Shown here: positions 52,401 to 59,149 of the stretch, piece after piece
How positions within the stretch are numbered: position 1 is the stretch's first letter
Layout: every line of letters starts with the position of its first letter
NCBI GenBank assembly: GCA_943841885.1
Contig: CALSZZ010000001.1
Location: forward strand, 469,157 to 533,156
Length of the DNA stretch: 64,000 nucleotides
DNA from: Candidatus Thalassarchaeaceae archaeon
Lineage (GTDB): Archaea; Thermoplasmatota; Poseidoniia; Poseidoniales; Thalassarchaeaceae
Reading direction: 5' to 3'
Notes under the pieces: generated by a model
Seen by the model: the letters and a program-made list of their open reading frames with translations, nothing else
What the model was told of the DNA's origin: nothing
Database searches by the model: none
Translations under genes and position numbers: made by a program

Positions 52401-55400
52401 AATGGCCTTTGTGAAATGCCTCCGCAACCTCTAGAGTTATACTATAATGATATGCTCTATAAAGAGGATATGATGGAAAGTGAATCGGATGCTCCAAAAT
52501 TAGATGCTGGAATCAACTACATGTCTTGGGATATGATAGGATTGGAAATAGGTGATGAATACAACCTCAGTTGGTCTGTAACTCAAATGGGAATGTTTGA
52601 AGATGGAGAGGAAGAAGAGCCAAACATCGAGATATTTGCAGCAGATAGCGAAGAAATGATGCATGATTGGGAATTAGAAATAGAAAATGATACTTGCATG
52701 ATAATGATTATCGGTGTATTAACCACTAATGACAACGATGATGCTTGGTCTGGTTATCTTGGTATGGTTGGGGCTATGTTTAATGGACCATGTGAAATAG
52801 ATATGGGAGATGTAGGTCTTGAGATGATTTATCCAGTTGATGGAGATTGGTATAATCTTGAAGGCATGAATGGTTCAGAAACAATGCAAATGATGATGAT
52901 GACAGATTCAGAAGAAGATGAAATGGATCAAATGATGTATGTAATGGAAAATTATGGCATGGATCTTGAAACAGGAGATTACACAATGCGATGGGTGTTT
53001 GAAGACTTAGAAGTTGGAAAAGAATATGTCGTCTTAATGGAAGATTTACTGATAGAAGAAGATGACATGTATTACCATCATCAAAATTGTTCGGAAGAAT
53101 ATAATGAAGAAGATGATGAGTGGTACTGGATATGTGAAGTTGAAAATGATGACGGATCAATTGATTATATTTCATACGAATATTGTTATGAATATGATGA
53201 TGGAATGTTTGAGTGTGAATATGATGATGACGAAGAAGATGTACTTACATATTTCAATGCGAGTAGTGATTCCGAATATTATGAATGGGAATTAACAGTT
53301 ACAGATGATACATGTGGCCATGTTTTCATCATAGGCCTCTTTGATGGAGAAGATGGTGATGATAGTATGCCATATGCTCTCAGCATGTATGCGATTGCAG
53401 GACCCAACATGAGCTCCTGTTTCGGCCATGAAGACAATGGACCATCTCCTGAAGATTGGATGTACATGACAGACATGGATGGAGATGGAAATATGAGTTG
53501 GGATGAGTTTATTTCCTTCGTAGAGGATGATCAACCACTTGATAATGAAACATACGAACTTTTCTATGAGTTCTTTACAGAATCTGATTGGAATGGTGAT
53601 GGTACTTTGGACTTAGATGAACTTTCCTACTTCCTTCCTATGATTTTCAGTCTTGATGATGATGGAATGGATGTAGAAGATCTCATGAATATGGCTGATT
53701 ATGATGGAGATGGAAACATTAGTTGGGATGAGTTCTATGAATTTATGTACGCTAATAATGGAGGAGAAGATATCGATAATGCTACATGGGATTATTGGGC
53801 TGATAACTTTGAAGATTCTGATATGGATTCAGATGGACAATTAAACATGGACGAATTAAATGAATTCTGGGACAGAGTTGCTGGAGATTCTGATGACAAT
53901 GAATGGGATCTACAGGACTTCGCAATAGAACAACTTTGGTCAGTATCATTAGCATACACAGATAGCGTTAATTTCACATATTTTTTAACTGCTACACAAG
54001 TATTCGATAATGAGTTTAGAGTAGCTGCTGATATGGCTATTGGTAATGGAGATGGAGAATTAAATACTACTGAAGCAGAAAATGTATATTTCTGGTTAAT
54101 TGACGCATTAGACGAAAATCCTCAAGGACCAGAGAACATTACTCTAAATGGAGTGCCCGGAGAACTTGTCTTTGTTGGATACGATATAATAGATATAGCA
54201 AGTGAAAATGGAGGTAACCCATCAATTGTTACTTCTTGGGATATTCATTTCTTTGATGTTAATGCAAATGATGATGGAAATTATGAGTTTGCATATATGG
54301 AAAACATATATGATGCTGGAACAAATACTCCAGCTTACTTCTGTGCTGAAACTTATGAATATAGTTATCAAGTAATGGATTTTGTTTGGAACGATACTAG
54401 TATTGATTTAGCAGATATTGACGAATGTGTTAGCTTGAATGTAGGAGAGGTTGTACCATCTTTCAGTATAACATATGGCCAAGAAGCAAATATGGATTAT
54501 GATAATGATGGAGTAAATAATGAAGATGATGATTTCCCATATGATCCATCAGAAACTACTGATACAGATGGCGATGGTTGGGGAGATAATGCTGATGCAT
54601 TCCCTAACGATGCTGAAGAATGGATTGACACAGATGGAGATGGAATTGGCGATAATGCTGATACCGATTATGACGGTGATGGAACTGAAGATTCTATGGA
54701 AGATAGCGATGGTGACGGAGTTAATGATGATCAAGATGATTTCCCTAACGATGCTAATGAAAGCACAGATACAGATGGTGATGGCGTTGGAGATAACAGC
54801 GATGTATTCCCTGACGATGCTAACGAAAGTAGTGACTTAGATAATGATGGAATTGGCGATAATTCGGATGATGATGCAGATGGAGATGGAACTCCGAATG
54901 ATGTAGATGCATTCCCTTTGACAGATTCATCCAACGATGCTGATAATGATGGAGTATCGGATGATTTAGATGCATTCCCAAATAATCCAAATGAATATTT
55001 CGATACTGATGGTGATGGAATTGGAGATAATGCCGATACTGATGATGATAATGACAATGTTGCAGACTCAGTTGATGCTTTCCCATATGATCCATCAGAA
55101 ACTACTGATACAGATGGTGATGGATTAGGCGATAATGCCGATGTATTCCCTAACGATGCTACAGAAAAATTGGATTCTGATGGTGACGGAGTTGGAGATA
55201 ATTCTGATTTATTCCCAAGTGTTACAACAGAATGGGCAGATACAGATGGTGATGGCGTTGGAGATAATACTGATGCCTTCCCTAACGATGCTAGTGAAAT
55301 AGTTGATTCTGATGGTGATGGTGTTGGAAACAATGCTGATGCATTCCCATATGATTCTAATGAACAAAAGGATTCTGATGGTAACGGAGTTGGAGATAAT

Positions 55401-55553
55401 GCGCAAGCTGACCAAAACAACGGTGGTACAACACCAGTTGAGCCAGAACCTGTTGAAGACGATGGAGGATTCCTACCAGGATTCTCTTCAGTTATGGGAA
55501 TTATTTCAATGCTAGGTGCTGCAATATTAATTGCAGGACGCCGTAAGGACTAA
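49458..55553 (+). CDS. Giant acidic Ca-binding surface protein with PGF-CTERM-like end
   Basis: 2031 residues, very acidic, rich in Asp, Glu, Tyr, Trp. Residues 1-30 are a signal peptide. A beta-rich N-terminal part is followed by four long repeats of about 165 residues, each opening LYYDNG(T/S)GxVMxE and holding D-Y-D-G-D-G-type and CEWDNNSMTYWCE segments (residues ~318-990). EF-hand-like loops follow at about 1339-1460 (DMDGDGNMSWDE, DWNGDGTLDLDE, DYDGDGNISWDE, DMDSDGQLNMDE). Thrombospondin-type-3 repeats (TDGDGxGDNxDxFPxDxxE) fill about 1678-1980. The end LPGFSSVMGIISMLGAAILIAGRRKD is a PGF motif, one helix and basic residues, i.e. an archaeosortase-type sorting signal. It probably coats the cell or mediates adhesion in Ca-dependent fashion. 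Confidence 0.85.
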   Translation: MSDVRMNRSLTLIMIMLLSALSPILMPVTADHEGNGTGTSNSGEDISLSIFDNDTSSWEPVEEEEMEEEYPDIHFLGEGTYQLEIHSTNLTLNESYILEWTVFQGEVQDEGIEVEETRNWVAYNNESSENFNITVNEFTCEIMISANLFNDSGNNWVDSAMYFFVGACGNNGIITTNIEIDGNYTEVESFFSENGFDNMIELDAGDYDMWWSKSGQTFTNGSDYLIEWNRGWNGIMSVNDTEGMYEWTAGSGQGQGLSSQGWTITIVNETCESWNDAILWEAEYFTNGTWDKDNSTLMGTTITSMAGPCEEPDIPHVELYYDNGSGPVMHEMTWEYEQFDTCTEYEEEDEESYWECEVDYDGDGNIDYYDGFEHCEWDNNSMAYWCEAWAESPHLEPGNYEFMANLSNLEVGADYEVYANYYLNTQDNYESNYEWFTWNNSNESHIIDGLELDINEYMCSLHLQFDIYMAGNHIMHGEFSFNGECEEMPELPSPFVLYYDNGTGSVMWEQVWNYEEFDNCSQYDDEHWECEVDYDNDGNTDWTSYYEHCEWDNNSMTYLCATWYDYPMLEPGDYTFTLNVSGLETGEWHELEWWFNGNYDGMSFNATDEYEHFEWNFTIDEYMCGFSMEFNLVHYDGMHFHDYFAFDGYCEEMPSPFELYYDNGTGPVMWEPVYNYASFDNCSQYDDEHWECQVDYDGDGYTDEYYGFEHCEWDNNSMTYWCEMGWNNPMLEPGNYTFTLNVSGLEIGESYDLEWWINGDYDGITVNATDEYEHFEWDVQIDEYMCGFDMEFHLAHYNGMHFNDYFRFDTYCEEPVSDHIFELYYDNGTEVVMWEPTITYEEFDNCDEYDDEHWECKVDYDGDGYIDDYAHFRDCMWDNSSMTYWCEAYHMPMLEPGDYTLILNATMLVIDTDYRLDWSLVFEGHDFYDESMNTTWTASEEYEHFEWDIEVDESMCMLHSDLEIKTDNTNNSTYGFAHFAFNGLCEMPPQPLELYYNDMLYKEDMMESESDAPKLDAGINYMSWDMIGLEIGDEYNLSWSVTQMGMFEDGEEEEPNIEIFAADSEEMMHDWELEIENDTCMIMIIGVLTTNDNDDAWSGYLGMVGAMFNGPCEIDMGDVGLEMIYPVDGDWYNLEGMNGSETMQMMMMTDSEEDEMDQMMYVMENYGMDLETGDYTMRWVFEDLEVGKEYVVLMEDLLIEEDDMYYHHQNCSEEYNEEDDEWYWICEVENDDGSIDYISYEYCYEYDDGMFECEYDDDEEDVLTYFNASSDSEYYEWELTVTDDTCGHVFIIGLFDGEDGDDSMPYALSMYAIAGPNMSSCFGHEDNGPSPEDWMYMTDMDGDGNMSWDEFISFVEDDQPLDNETYELFYEFFTESDWNGDGTLDLDELSYFLPMIFSLDDDGMDVEDLMNMADYDGDGNISWDEFYEFMYANNGGEDIDNATWDYWADNFEDSDMDSDGQLNMDELNEFWDRVAGDSDDNEWDLQDFAIEQLWSVSLAYTDSVNFTYFLTATQVFDNEFRVAADMAIGNGDGELNTTEAENVYFWLIDALDENPQGPENITLNGVPGELVFVGYDIIDIASENGGNPSIVTSWDIHFFDVNANDDGNYEFAYMENIYDAGTNTPAYFCAETYEYSYQVMDFVWNDTSIDLADIDECVSLNVGEVVPSFSITYGQEANMDYDNDGVNNEDDDFPYDPSETTDTDGDGWGDNADAFPNDAEEWIDTDGDGIGDNADTDYDGDGTEDSMEDSDGDGVNDDQDDFPNDANESTDTDGDGVGDNSDVFPDDANESSDLDNDGIGDNSDDDADGDGTPNDVDAFPLTDSSNDADNDGVSDDLDAFPNNPNEYFDTDGDGIGDNADTDDDNDNVADSVDAFPYDPSETTDTDGDGLGDNADVFPNDATEKLDSDGDGVGDNSDLFPSVTTEWADTDGDGVGDNTDAFPNDASEIVDSDGDGVGNNADAFPYDSNEQKDSDGNGVGDNAQADQNNGGTTPVEPEPVEDDGGFLPGFSSVMGIISMLGAAILIAGRRKD
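50412..52437 (+). repeat. Four tandem ~165-codon repeats inside the surface giant
   Basis: Units begin at 50412, 50946, 51432 and 51924 (LYYDNG start), with a degenerate fifth start at 52438, so periods are 534, 486, 492 and 514 nt. Each unit has the opening strand, a paired-Cys DYDGDG loop, the CEWDNNSMTYWC segment and an LEPG(D/N)YT strand. Nucleotide identity between units 2 and 3 looks high, suggesting fairly recent duplication. Confidence 0.75.
54490..55405 (+). repeat. Thrombospondin type-3-like DxDGDGxGDNxD repeats
   Basis: About fifteen short units of 20-25 codons with the pattern D-x-D-G-D-G-x-x-D-N-x-D-x-F-P. The nucleotide pattern GATACAGATGGTGATGG recurs with variation. They are coding Ca-binding repeats, not CRISPR: units vary in sequence and stay in one frame. 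Confidence 0.8.
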
Positions 55554-55560
55554 GTTGGTT

Positions 55561-55594
55561 CTCATCATCTTTGGTGGTGAGGTCCTCTTAGGAC
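55561..55594 (+). terminator. Tandem hairpins after the surface giant
   Basis: Eight bases after the giant's stop codon, CTCATCATC and GGTGGTGAG form a 9-bp stem (two G-T pairs) with a TTT loop at 55561-55581. A second 5-bp hairpin (GTCCT-CTT-AGGAC) follows at 55582-55594 and leads into TTATTT. This reads as a strong transcription terminator or 3'-end stabiliser; archaeal use of hairpin terminators is variable, so the role is inferred. Confidence 0.5.
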
Positions 55595-55649
55595 TTATTT
55601 CCATATAGAGATTGTCGACATAAAGCATATGCTGAGTATAATCATGTTA

Positions 55650-55677
55650 TGGCGGGCCGTGCAGGATTCGAACCCAC
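55650..55677 (-). other. 3' tRNA remnant (T-arm, acceptor and CCA), candidate integration scar
   Basis: On the minus strand this reads as a T-arm (GTGGG-TTCGAAT-CCTGC, with two G-T pairs), an acceptor 3' strand ACGGCCC, discriminator G and CCA. No D-arm, anticodon arm or 5' acceptor strand follows to the right; coding-like RCC1 sequence begins at 55678 instead. This is what is left at one end when an element integrates into a tRNA 3' end. The intact tRNA (5' acceptor GGGCCGT) is not in this window. Confidence 0.65.
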
Positions 55678-55942
55678 ATGTGCTATTCTGGATGATGGGT
55701 CTGTTAGTTGCTGGGGCAGTAATTACTATGGAGAACTTGGAGATGGAACTAATACTTATAGAAATACACCTGCTCAAACATCTACTTTAGGAACAGATAG
55801 AACTGCAGTTGCAATATCTGCAGGAGGATATCATACATGTGCAATTCTTGATGATGGATATGTAAGTTGTTGGGGAGGAAATGGCCCTGGTCAACTTGGA
55901 GATGGAACTAATACTGATAGAAATACGCCTACTGCGATTTAA
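55678..55942 (+). pseudogene. Truncated RCC1-repeat fragment
   Basis: Two RCC1-like repeats can be read: TCAILDDGSVSCWGSNYYGELGDGTNT and HTCAILDDGYVSCWGGNGPGQLGDGTNT, ending in TAA at 55940-55942. RCC1 propeller proteins need about seven repeats, and no signal peptide or upstream repeats exist. The frame can be extended left into the tRNA remnant (to an ATG at 55649), but that part is a translated tRNA, so it is not a true start. It is best read as the tail of a large RCC1-type surface gene cut off at the tRNA junction. Confidence 0.7.
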
Positions 55943-56107
55943 ATATAATAACTGCTATTCATCATAATCCCTAGGGTGTGTTCCATGTGGCTTACAATAA
56001 CTGGAAGGTTTTTTACTGTATGTGAATATTGTTGATATTTGGGATATTTATTCATCCAATTCAATTACTATTTTTGGACTTCTCATATATCTCCTCTTTA
56101 GTTACCT

Positions 56108-56632
56108 CTAAGATTCAATTGTACTATCATCTTCCTCTGCGGGCCCCAGAAGTCTCTCAACAATGACAACATCTCGCCAGATTCCGTCGAGCCTGGCGTG
56201 CTTGCGGAAGATCCCAACTTCTCGGAAGCCATGTTTGGCAAGTAGGTGAAGAGAAGCAACATTTTCTACAAAAACACGAGAGAGAACTTTCCAATTTCCA
56301 TCAGCAACCAATGCTTGAAGGAATGCAGACATCAGAAGGTCGCCCACACCCAAACCTCGAGCGGATTCACGGACGTAAATCGAAAATTGCGCAATGCCTT
56401 CGTAACAAGGGCGAATGTGGTAAGGAAATGACCGTACGAAACCAAGAATATTTTCTCCCGAATCAGCTACAAGAACGAGTCCTGATTCGCTCCAGCCTGC
56501 TATGTCATCTAAATCAATATGCTCAGTATTGAAGGTCGCGACACGCTCATCAATAACCTGATTGTAAATTTCCTTGAGAATCTCGAAATCGGAGGATTCC
56601 ATGGCTCGAATGCTGACATTCATCGATTCCAT
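56108..56632 (-). CDS. GNAT acetyltransferase, phosphinothricin-acetyltransferase-like
   Basis: About 174 residues from ATG 56632; 56653 and 56623 are alternatives. The pattern IRAMESSDFEILKEIYNQVIDERVATFNTE, then GFVRSFPYHIRPCYEGIAQFSIYVRESARGLGVGDLLMSAFLQAL (acetyl-CoA loop RGLGVGDLL) and HLLAKHGFREVGIFRKHARLDGIWRDVVIVERLL follows the PAT/MnaT family, which acetylates amino groups of methionine sulfone-like or herbicide compounds. Base composition is visibly more GC-rich than the core genome, consistent with transfer. It stands alone on the minus strand. Confidence 0.85.
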   Translation of the reverse strand: MESMNVSIRAMESSDFEILKEIYNQVIDERVATFNTEHIDLDDIAGWSESGLVLVADSGENILGFVRSFPYHIRPCYEGIAQFSIYVRESARGLGVGDLLMSAFLQALVADGNWKVLSRVFVENVASLHLLAKHGFREVGIFRKHARLDGIWRDVVIVERLLGPAEEDDSTIES

Positions 56633-56686
56633 GCCAATTGGTACGGCACACACTCTATGACATATTCGTCATTATGAGTACTTAAC

Positions 56687-56758
56687 TCAGAAAATCAGGA
56701 AGTAGTGCTTTACACCAGTATCTTCGGTCCACCCAAGTCTTAAGGTAGCCTTTACTTA
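56687..56758 (-). pseudogene. Decayed GNAT C-terminal fragment
   Basis: Minus-strand reading gives KATLRLGWTEDTGVKHYFL ending in a stop at 56687-56689. It matches the end of the intact GNAT gene at 57403-57858 (AKLGWTEESGVKHYFLNI). An in-frame stop lies just upstream. It is therefore a leftover of a duplicated or deleted acetyltransferase. Confidence 0.7.
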
Positions 56759-56794
56759 GTGTTGATCGAAGGGTTAGCAAAGGTTAGACGGACA

Positions 56795-57070
56795 CTAGTC
56801 TTCTAGGATGGTAATATCCCATTTCGCACTTGGCTTGTGCCAATCTCTAAGCTGGTCGGTCTCTAAACGAATTTGAACTCCTTCCCCTTGGTAGATATCA
56901 ACTGCCTCAATTTGAAAATCGACGACTTGTTCATTATTCCTAAATGTATTATCAAAAATCACTTCCTCGGATATAATATTACCACTTTGAGTTCGCTGAA
57001 TAATAACTCTCAGATGGCATTCTTGTAGTGGGTTCCTGAACGAGATCCCCGTAGGTATTGCATATGCCAT
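56795..57070 (-). CDS. Small beta-rich protein, unknown function
   Basis: 91 residues. The sequence alternates hydrophobic and polar residues (LRVIIQRTQSGNIISEEVIFDN, VVDFQIEAVDIYQGEGVQIRLETDQL, WDITILED), so a beta-sandwich is likely. No signal peptide is seen. Its 5' end overlaps, antisense, the remnant of an SMR transporter gene on the plus strand, so the first ~12 residues may not be original. It lies in the island between acetyltransferase fragments. I do not recognise it. Confidence 0.45.
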   Translation of the reverse strand: MAYAIPTGISFRNPLQECHLRVIIQRTQSGNIISEEVIFDNTFRNNEQVVDFQIEAVDIYQGEGVQIRLETDQLRDWHKPSAKWDITILED

Positions 57071-57218
57071 TTGGTCAGGTGTAGGTATTGTTGGGTTTGC
57101 AATAGTAGCGATGATTTTTCACGAACAAAATTTAGATGCTGGGGCGATGATAGGAATGGGATTGATTATCTTAGGTATTATCGTAATGAGAACATACAGT
57201 ACTATGATGTTAGAGTGA
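57036..57218 (+). pseudogene. C-terminal remnant of an SMR (EmrE/QacE-type) transporter
   Basis: The frame reads NEIPVGIAYAIWSGVGIVGF, then a helix ending GMGLIILGIIVM, stop TGA at 57216. This is the third and fourth membrane helices of small multidrug resistance proteins (compare IPxGIAYAIWSGVG...IIGMxLI). The first two helices, including the essential Glu14 region, are missing. It is therefore a broken gene. The TGA lies within the 3' end of a 44-codon minus-strand frame. Confidence 0.75.
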
Positions 57219-57344
57219 AATGGCACTAACCACTCTGAGTAACCACTGACCTAGAACGAAGTAAAGGGTAGCGAATACGCCGTATTGCAGTACAACGGTT
57301 ACTATGGTAAAATCTGAACCACTGGGATTGGTACTGTAACCCAT
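57210..57344 (-). CDS. Possible 44-residue single-helix membrane protein
   Basis: The minus-strand frame from ATG at 57342-57344 encodes MGYSTNPSGSDFTIVTVVLQ followed by a hydrophobic helix (YGVFATLYFVLGQWLLRVV) and ends TAA at 57210. It is too short to be found by length alone. A hydrophobic helix with a basic residue after it is plausible for a small membrane protein, but chance is not excluded, because it overlaps the SMR remnant. Confidence 0.35.
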   Translation of the reverse strand: MGYSTNPSGSDFTIVTVVLQYGVFATLYFVLGQWLLRVVSAISL

Positions 57345-57397
57345 TAGTCATTCCAAATAAGCAAAGGGGGGCGCTATAGTTTTAGCATTCGCTACCC
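57266..57397. repeat. 11-bp inverted repeat around a small frame
   Basis: GGGTAGCGAAT at 57266-57276 and its exact complement ATTCGCTACCC at 57387-57397 flank a 110-bp interval that holds the 5' half of the 44-codon minus-strand frame. It could be the edge of a small mobile unit or two halves of a regulatory palindrome. No transposase is seen. Confidence 0.4.
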
Positions 57398-57402
57398 ATT
57401 AT

Positions 57403-57858
57403 TCAAATATTGAGGAAGTAATGCTTTACTCCTGATTCCTCTGTCCACCCAAGTTTTGCATAAAGTGATTGAGCTTTTGTATTATCATTGGTGGTTTCAA
57501 GAATTAGACCTTTACAATTTGTTTCTCTAGCCAATAGAGTTGCGGATTCCATAAGTTCCTTTGCTACTCCCATCCTTCTATGAGTTGGGTCAACAAATAA
57601 GTCGTTCAAAACTAACAGACGAGATGCATTCACTGATGAGAAAAAGGGGTAAAGTTGTACGAATCCTACACACTTATCATTTATTCTCGCCAGTATAATA
57701 GTTGACTCTTCTGAAACTATTCTATCACTAAGAAATTTTTTTGCCATAATTATATCCGAGGTTTTACCGTAAAACACTCTGTAGGCGTCGAATAATCCCG
57801 CTACCTCTTCTATGTCTGAAACAGTCGCATTATGTATTGTGATTTCGTTTGAACCCAT
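57403..57858 (-). CDS. GNAT-family acetyltransferase
   Basis: 151 residues. The acetyl-CoA site is VLNDLFVDPTHRRMGVAKELMESATLLAR (R-x-x-G-V-A), preceded by GFVQLYPFFSSV and followed by KGLILETTNDNTKAQSLYAKLGWTEESG. This layout is close to the spermidine/aminoglycoside-type single-domain GNATs. Substrate is unknown. A second, decayed copy of its 3' end lies 650 bp to the left. It is GC-moderate and isolated. Confidence 0.88.
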   Translation of the reverse strand: MGSNEITIHNATVSDIEEVAGLFDAYRVFYGKTSDIIMAKKFLSDRIVSEESTIILARINDKCVGFVQLYPFFSSVNASRLLVLNDLFVDPTHRRMGVAKELMESATLLARETNCKGLILETTNDNTKAQSLYAKLGWTEESGVKHYFLNI

Positions 57859-57911
57859 ACAAACAATCCCCTAGCGTTCCATCCACTAGTATGCCCCTTC
57901 TTGATACATAC

Positions 57912-57921
57912 GTAAACTAGG
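57912..57921 (+). repeat. Island motif GTAAACTAGG, copy 1
   Basis: The first of three identical 10-bp copies in the intergenic spaces of the island (others at 61440-61449 on the minus strand and at 62800-62809). This copy lies in the loop of an 8-bp inverted repeat (TACATACG 57905-57912 / CGTATGTA 57935-57942) upstream of the 58003 gene, so it may be a promoter-associated binding site. Confidence 0.45.
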
Positions 57922-58014
57922 CTACCCATGCGCTCGTATGTAATCGGATGGGGCCCACTCAGTATTTTTTGTCGGCACTAATTTCAAAACAGCAGACTCC
58001 TCGTGGTTATCTCA

Positions 58015-58740
58015 ATGGAAGACGAGGAGAACTGGTGGTCACTCGATCATCTATCCGAAGAGAGTGAATTGTCTGAAGAACAAAATCCACCTAATGAACT
58101 CCTCCCCGAGAGCATCGGAAGAGAAAAAACAGATTCTATTATTGAAGAAACTAGTTCCGTAATCGAAGAGACATACACTCAACAAGAATATCCCGCACAA
58201 TCTGAAGAAAATGGGTTTCTTGGTTTCTCTTGGCTAACAAGAGGTGAGGCTGTCACATTCATAGTGATTTTTATCCTAGCCTTTTCTTTTGTTGTGGGAG
58301 GGATTTTACTAATGCCATCTGCTCCTACTTACGAACAAAATGAAGCGGTTATTCTAACATCATATGCTGATTACGACATATATGAGGCAAGTAGTTGTGA
58401 CTCCGATAATCGATGTGATTATTGGACTAAAATTGAGTGTTGGGCAGATATCGATTTGTATCACGTTGTCGATTCCGTCAATTATACAACACAATTGAAT
58501 GGATGGGAAGTATATGATGAGAATTACTATCGAGATGCTGAATTAGATTGTATCAGTTTCGTTGAAAACGAGACTCTATCTCCTGGTGTCGAAATTCAGA
58601 TTTTCTACAATGTGGAGAATCCTGAAAAGGCGTATCAGATTCCTCCTATCCACACTGGAGAAATACTTTTCATTACTGGAATACTATGTTTTGTATCACT
58701 ACCATTGGTTTTTCTATACATAAGGTTCAATTCTTCGTAA
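58015..58740 (+). CDS. Two-helix membrane protein with Cys-containing loop, unknown
   Basis: About 241 residues from ATG 58015 (frame also open to 58003). An acidic, disordered ~70-residue N-terminus precedes helix 1 (AVTFIVIFILAFSFVVGGILLM). A ~120-residue domain with four Cys (SSCDSDNRCDYW, IECWADID, LDCISF) follows, probably with disulfides on the outer face. Helix 2 (GEILFITGILCFVSLPLVFLYI) ends the protein. I do not recognise the family. It is isolated in the island, ahead of a large hairpin region. Confidence 0.55.
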   Translation: MEDEENWWSLDHLSEESELSEEQNPPNELLPESIGREKTDSIIEETSSVIEETYTQQEYPAQSEENGFLGFSWLTRGEAVTFIVIFILAFSFVVGGILLMPSAPTYEQNEAVILTSYADYDIYEASSCDSDNRCDYWTKIECWADIDLYHVVDSVNYTTQLNGWEVYDENYYRDAELDCISFVENETLSPGVEIQIFYNVENPEKAYQIPPIHTGEILFITGILCFVSLPLVFLYIRFNSS

Positions 58741-58776
58741 ACGACGTCCCCTCGACTGGCGTGGTGAAGTCGTTGG

Positions 58777-58837
58777 AAGGGCTTTCAGTGGGCCGGTTCA
58801 GTCACTAGCGTTAGCACCGACCGACTGAAAGGCCTTT
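58777..58837 (+). other. Imperfect long hairpin after the two-helix membrane protein gene
   Basis: CTTTCAGT (58782-58789) pairs with ACTGAAAG (58824-58831). After a one-base bulge the stem continues for five more pairs (58777-58781 with 58833-58837). Inside it, CCGG(T) and ACCG pair, and TAGCGTTAGC adds an inner near-palindrome, so a branched structure is possible. It may be a terminator, a structured RNA or a recombination-type element. Nothing else is coded in 58741-58898. Confidence 0.4.
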
Positions 58838-58898
58838 GGAAATCAAAACTCATTCCAATGGGTATTCGGATAAATCCTTGCGAAATATCTCAACTCGG

Positions 58899-59147
58899 TT
58901 ATTCGTTAGTTGAGATATTCTTCTTTCTTTTACGATTCCATTTCTTGATTCGAGGAAGTTGCCATTTGATAATTCCAGTCCAAAAAACGATTCCTAAGAC
59001 CGCAGTTGCAACAAAATTGGTCACTCCTGGCTGATCGTTCCAATATCCTGTGTCGCCACTGAATGTTATCGCACCGAAATAAAACGAAATACAAAATCCA
59101 AAGCCGAGATGAACCCCACGAAGAATAGTGTTCCAATTCCTTGCCAA
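58899..59147 (-). CDS. Small two-helix membrane protein
   Basis: 82 residues starting at TTG 59145-59147, with GAGGAA about 6 bp upstream. Hydrophobic helices are GVHLGFGFCISFYFGAITF and NFVATAVLGIVFWTGIIKW, with a basic cytoplasmic tail (RIKKWNRKRKKN). Its ribosome-binding site falls inside the stop region of the cysteine-rich mini-gene upstream, so the two are probably co-translated. The family is unknown. Confidence 0.55.
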   Translation of the reverse strand: MARNWNTILRGVHLGFGFCISFYFGAITFSGDTGYWNDQPGVTNFVATAVLGIVFWTGIIKWQLPRIKKWNRKRKKNISTNE

Positions 59148-59149
59148 GT

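Noticed and set aside
52780..53175. Minus-strand 131-codon frame opposite the giant protein
   Set aside because: His/Leu-rich antisense of Asp/Glu codons; a composition artefact.
54490..55405. Regular short repeats resembling a CRISPR array
   Set aside because: They are in-frame Asp-rich Ca-binding codons with variable units and no conserved spacer length; no cas genes are present.
55649..55677. N-terminus MAGRAGFEPT of a plus-strand frame
   Set aside because: This is a translated tRNA 3' end (the GFEPT-type signature is a well-known shadow), not protein sequence; only the RCC1 part from 55678 is protein-like.
56600..58900. Integron with GNAT and SMR cassettes
   Set aside because: Gene types fit, but no IntI gene was found and I saw no convincing attC pair; isolated GTTRRRY-like words (for example GTTAGAC near 56783) lack a complementary partner at proper spacing.
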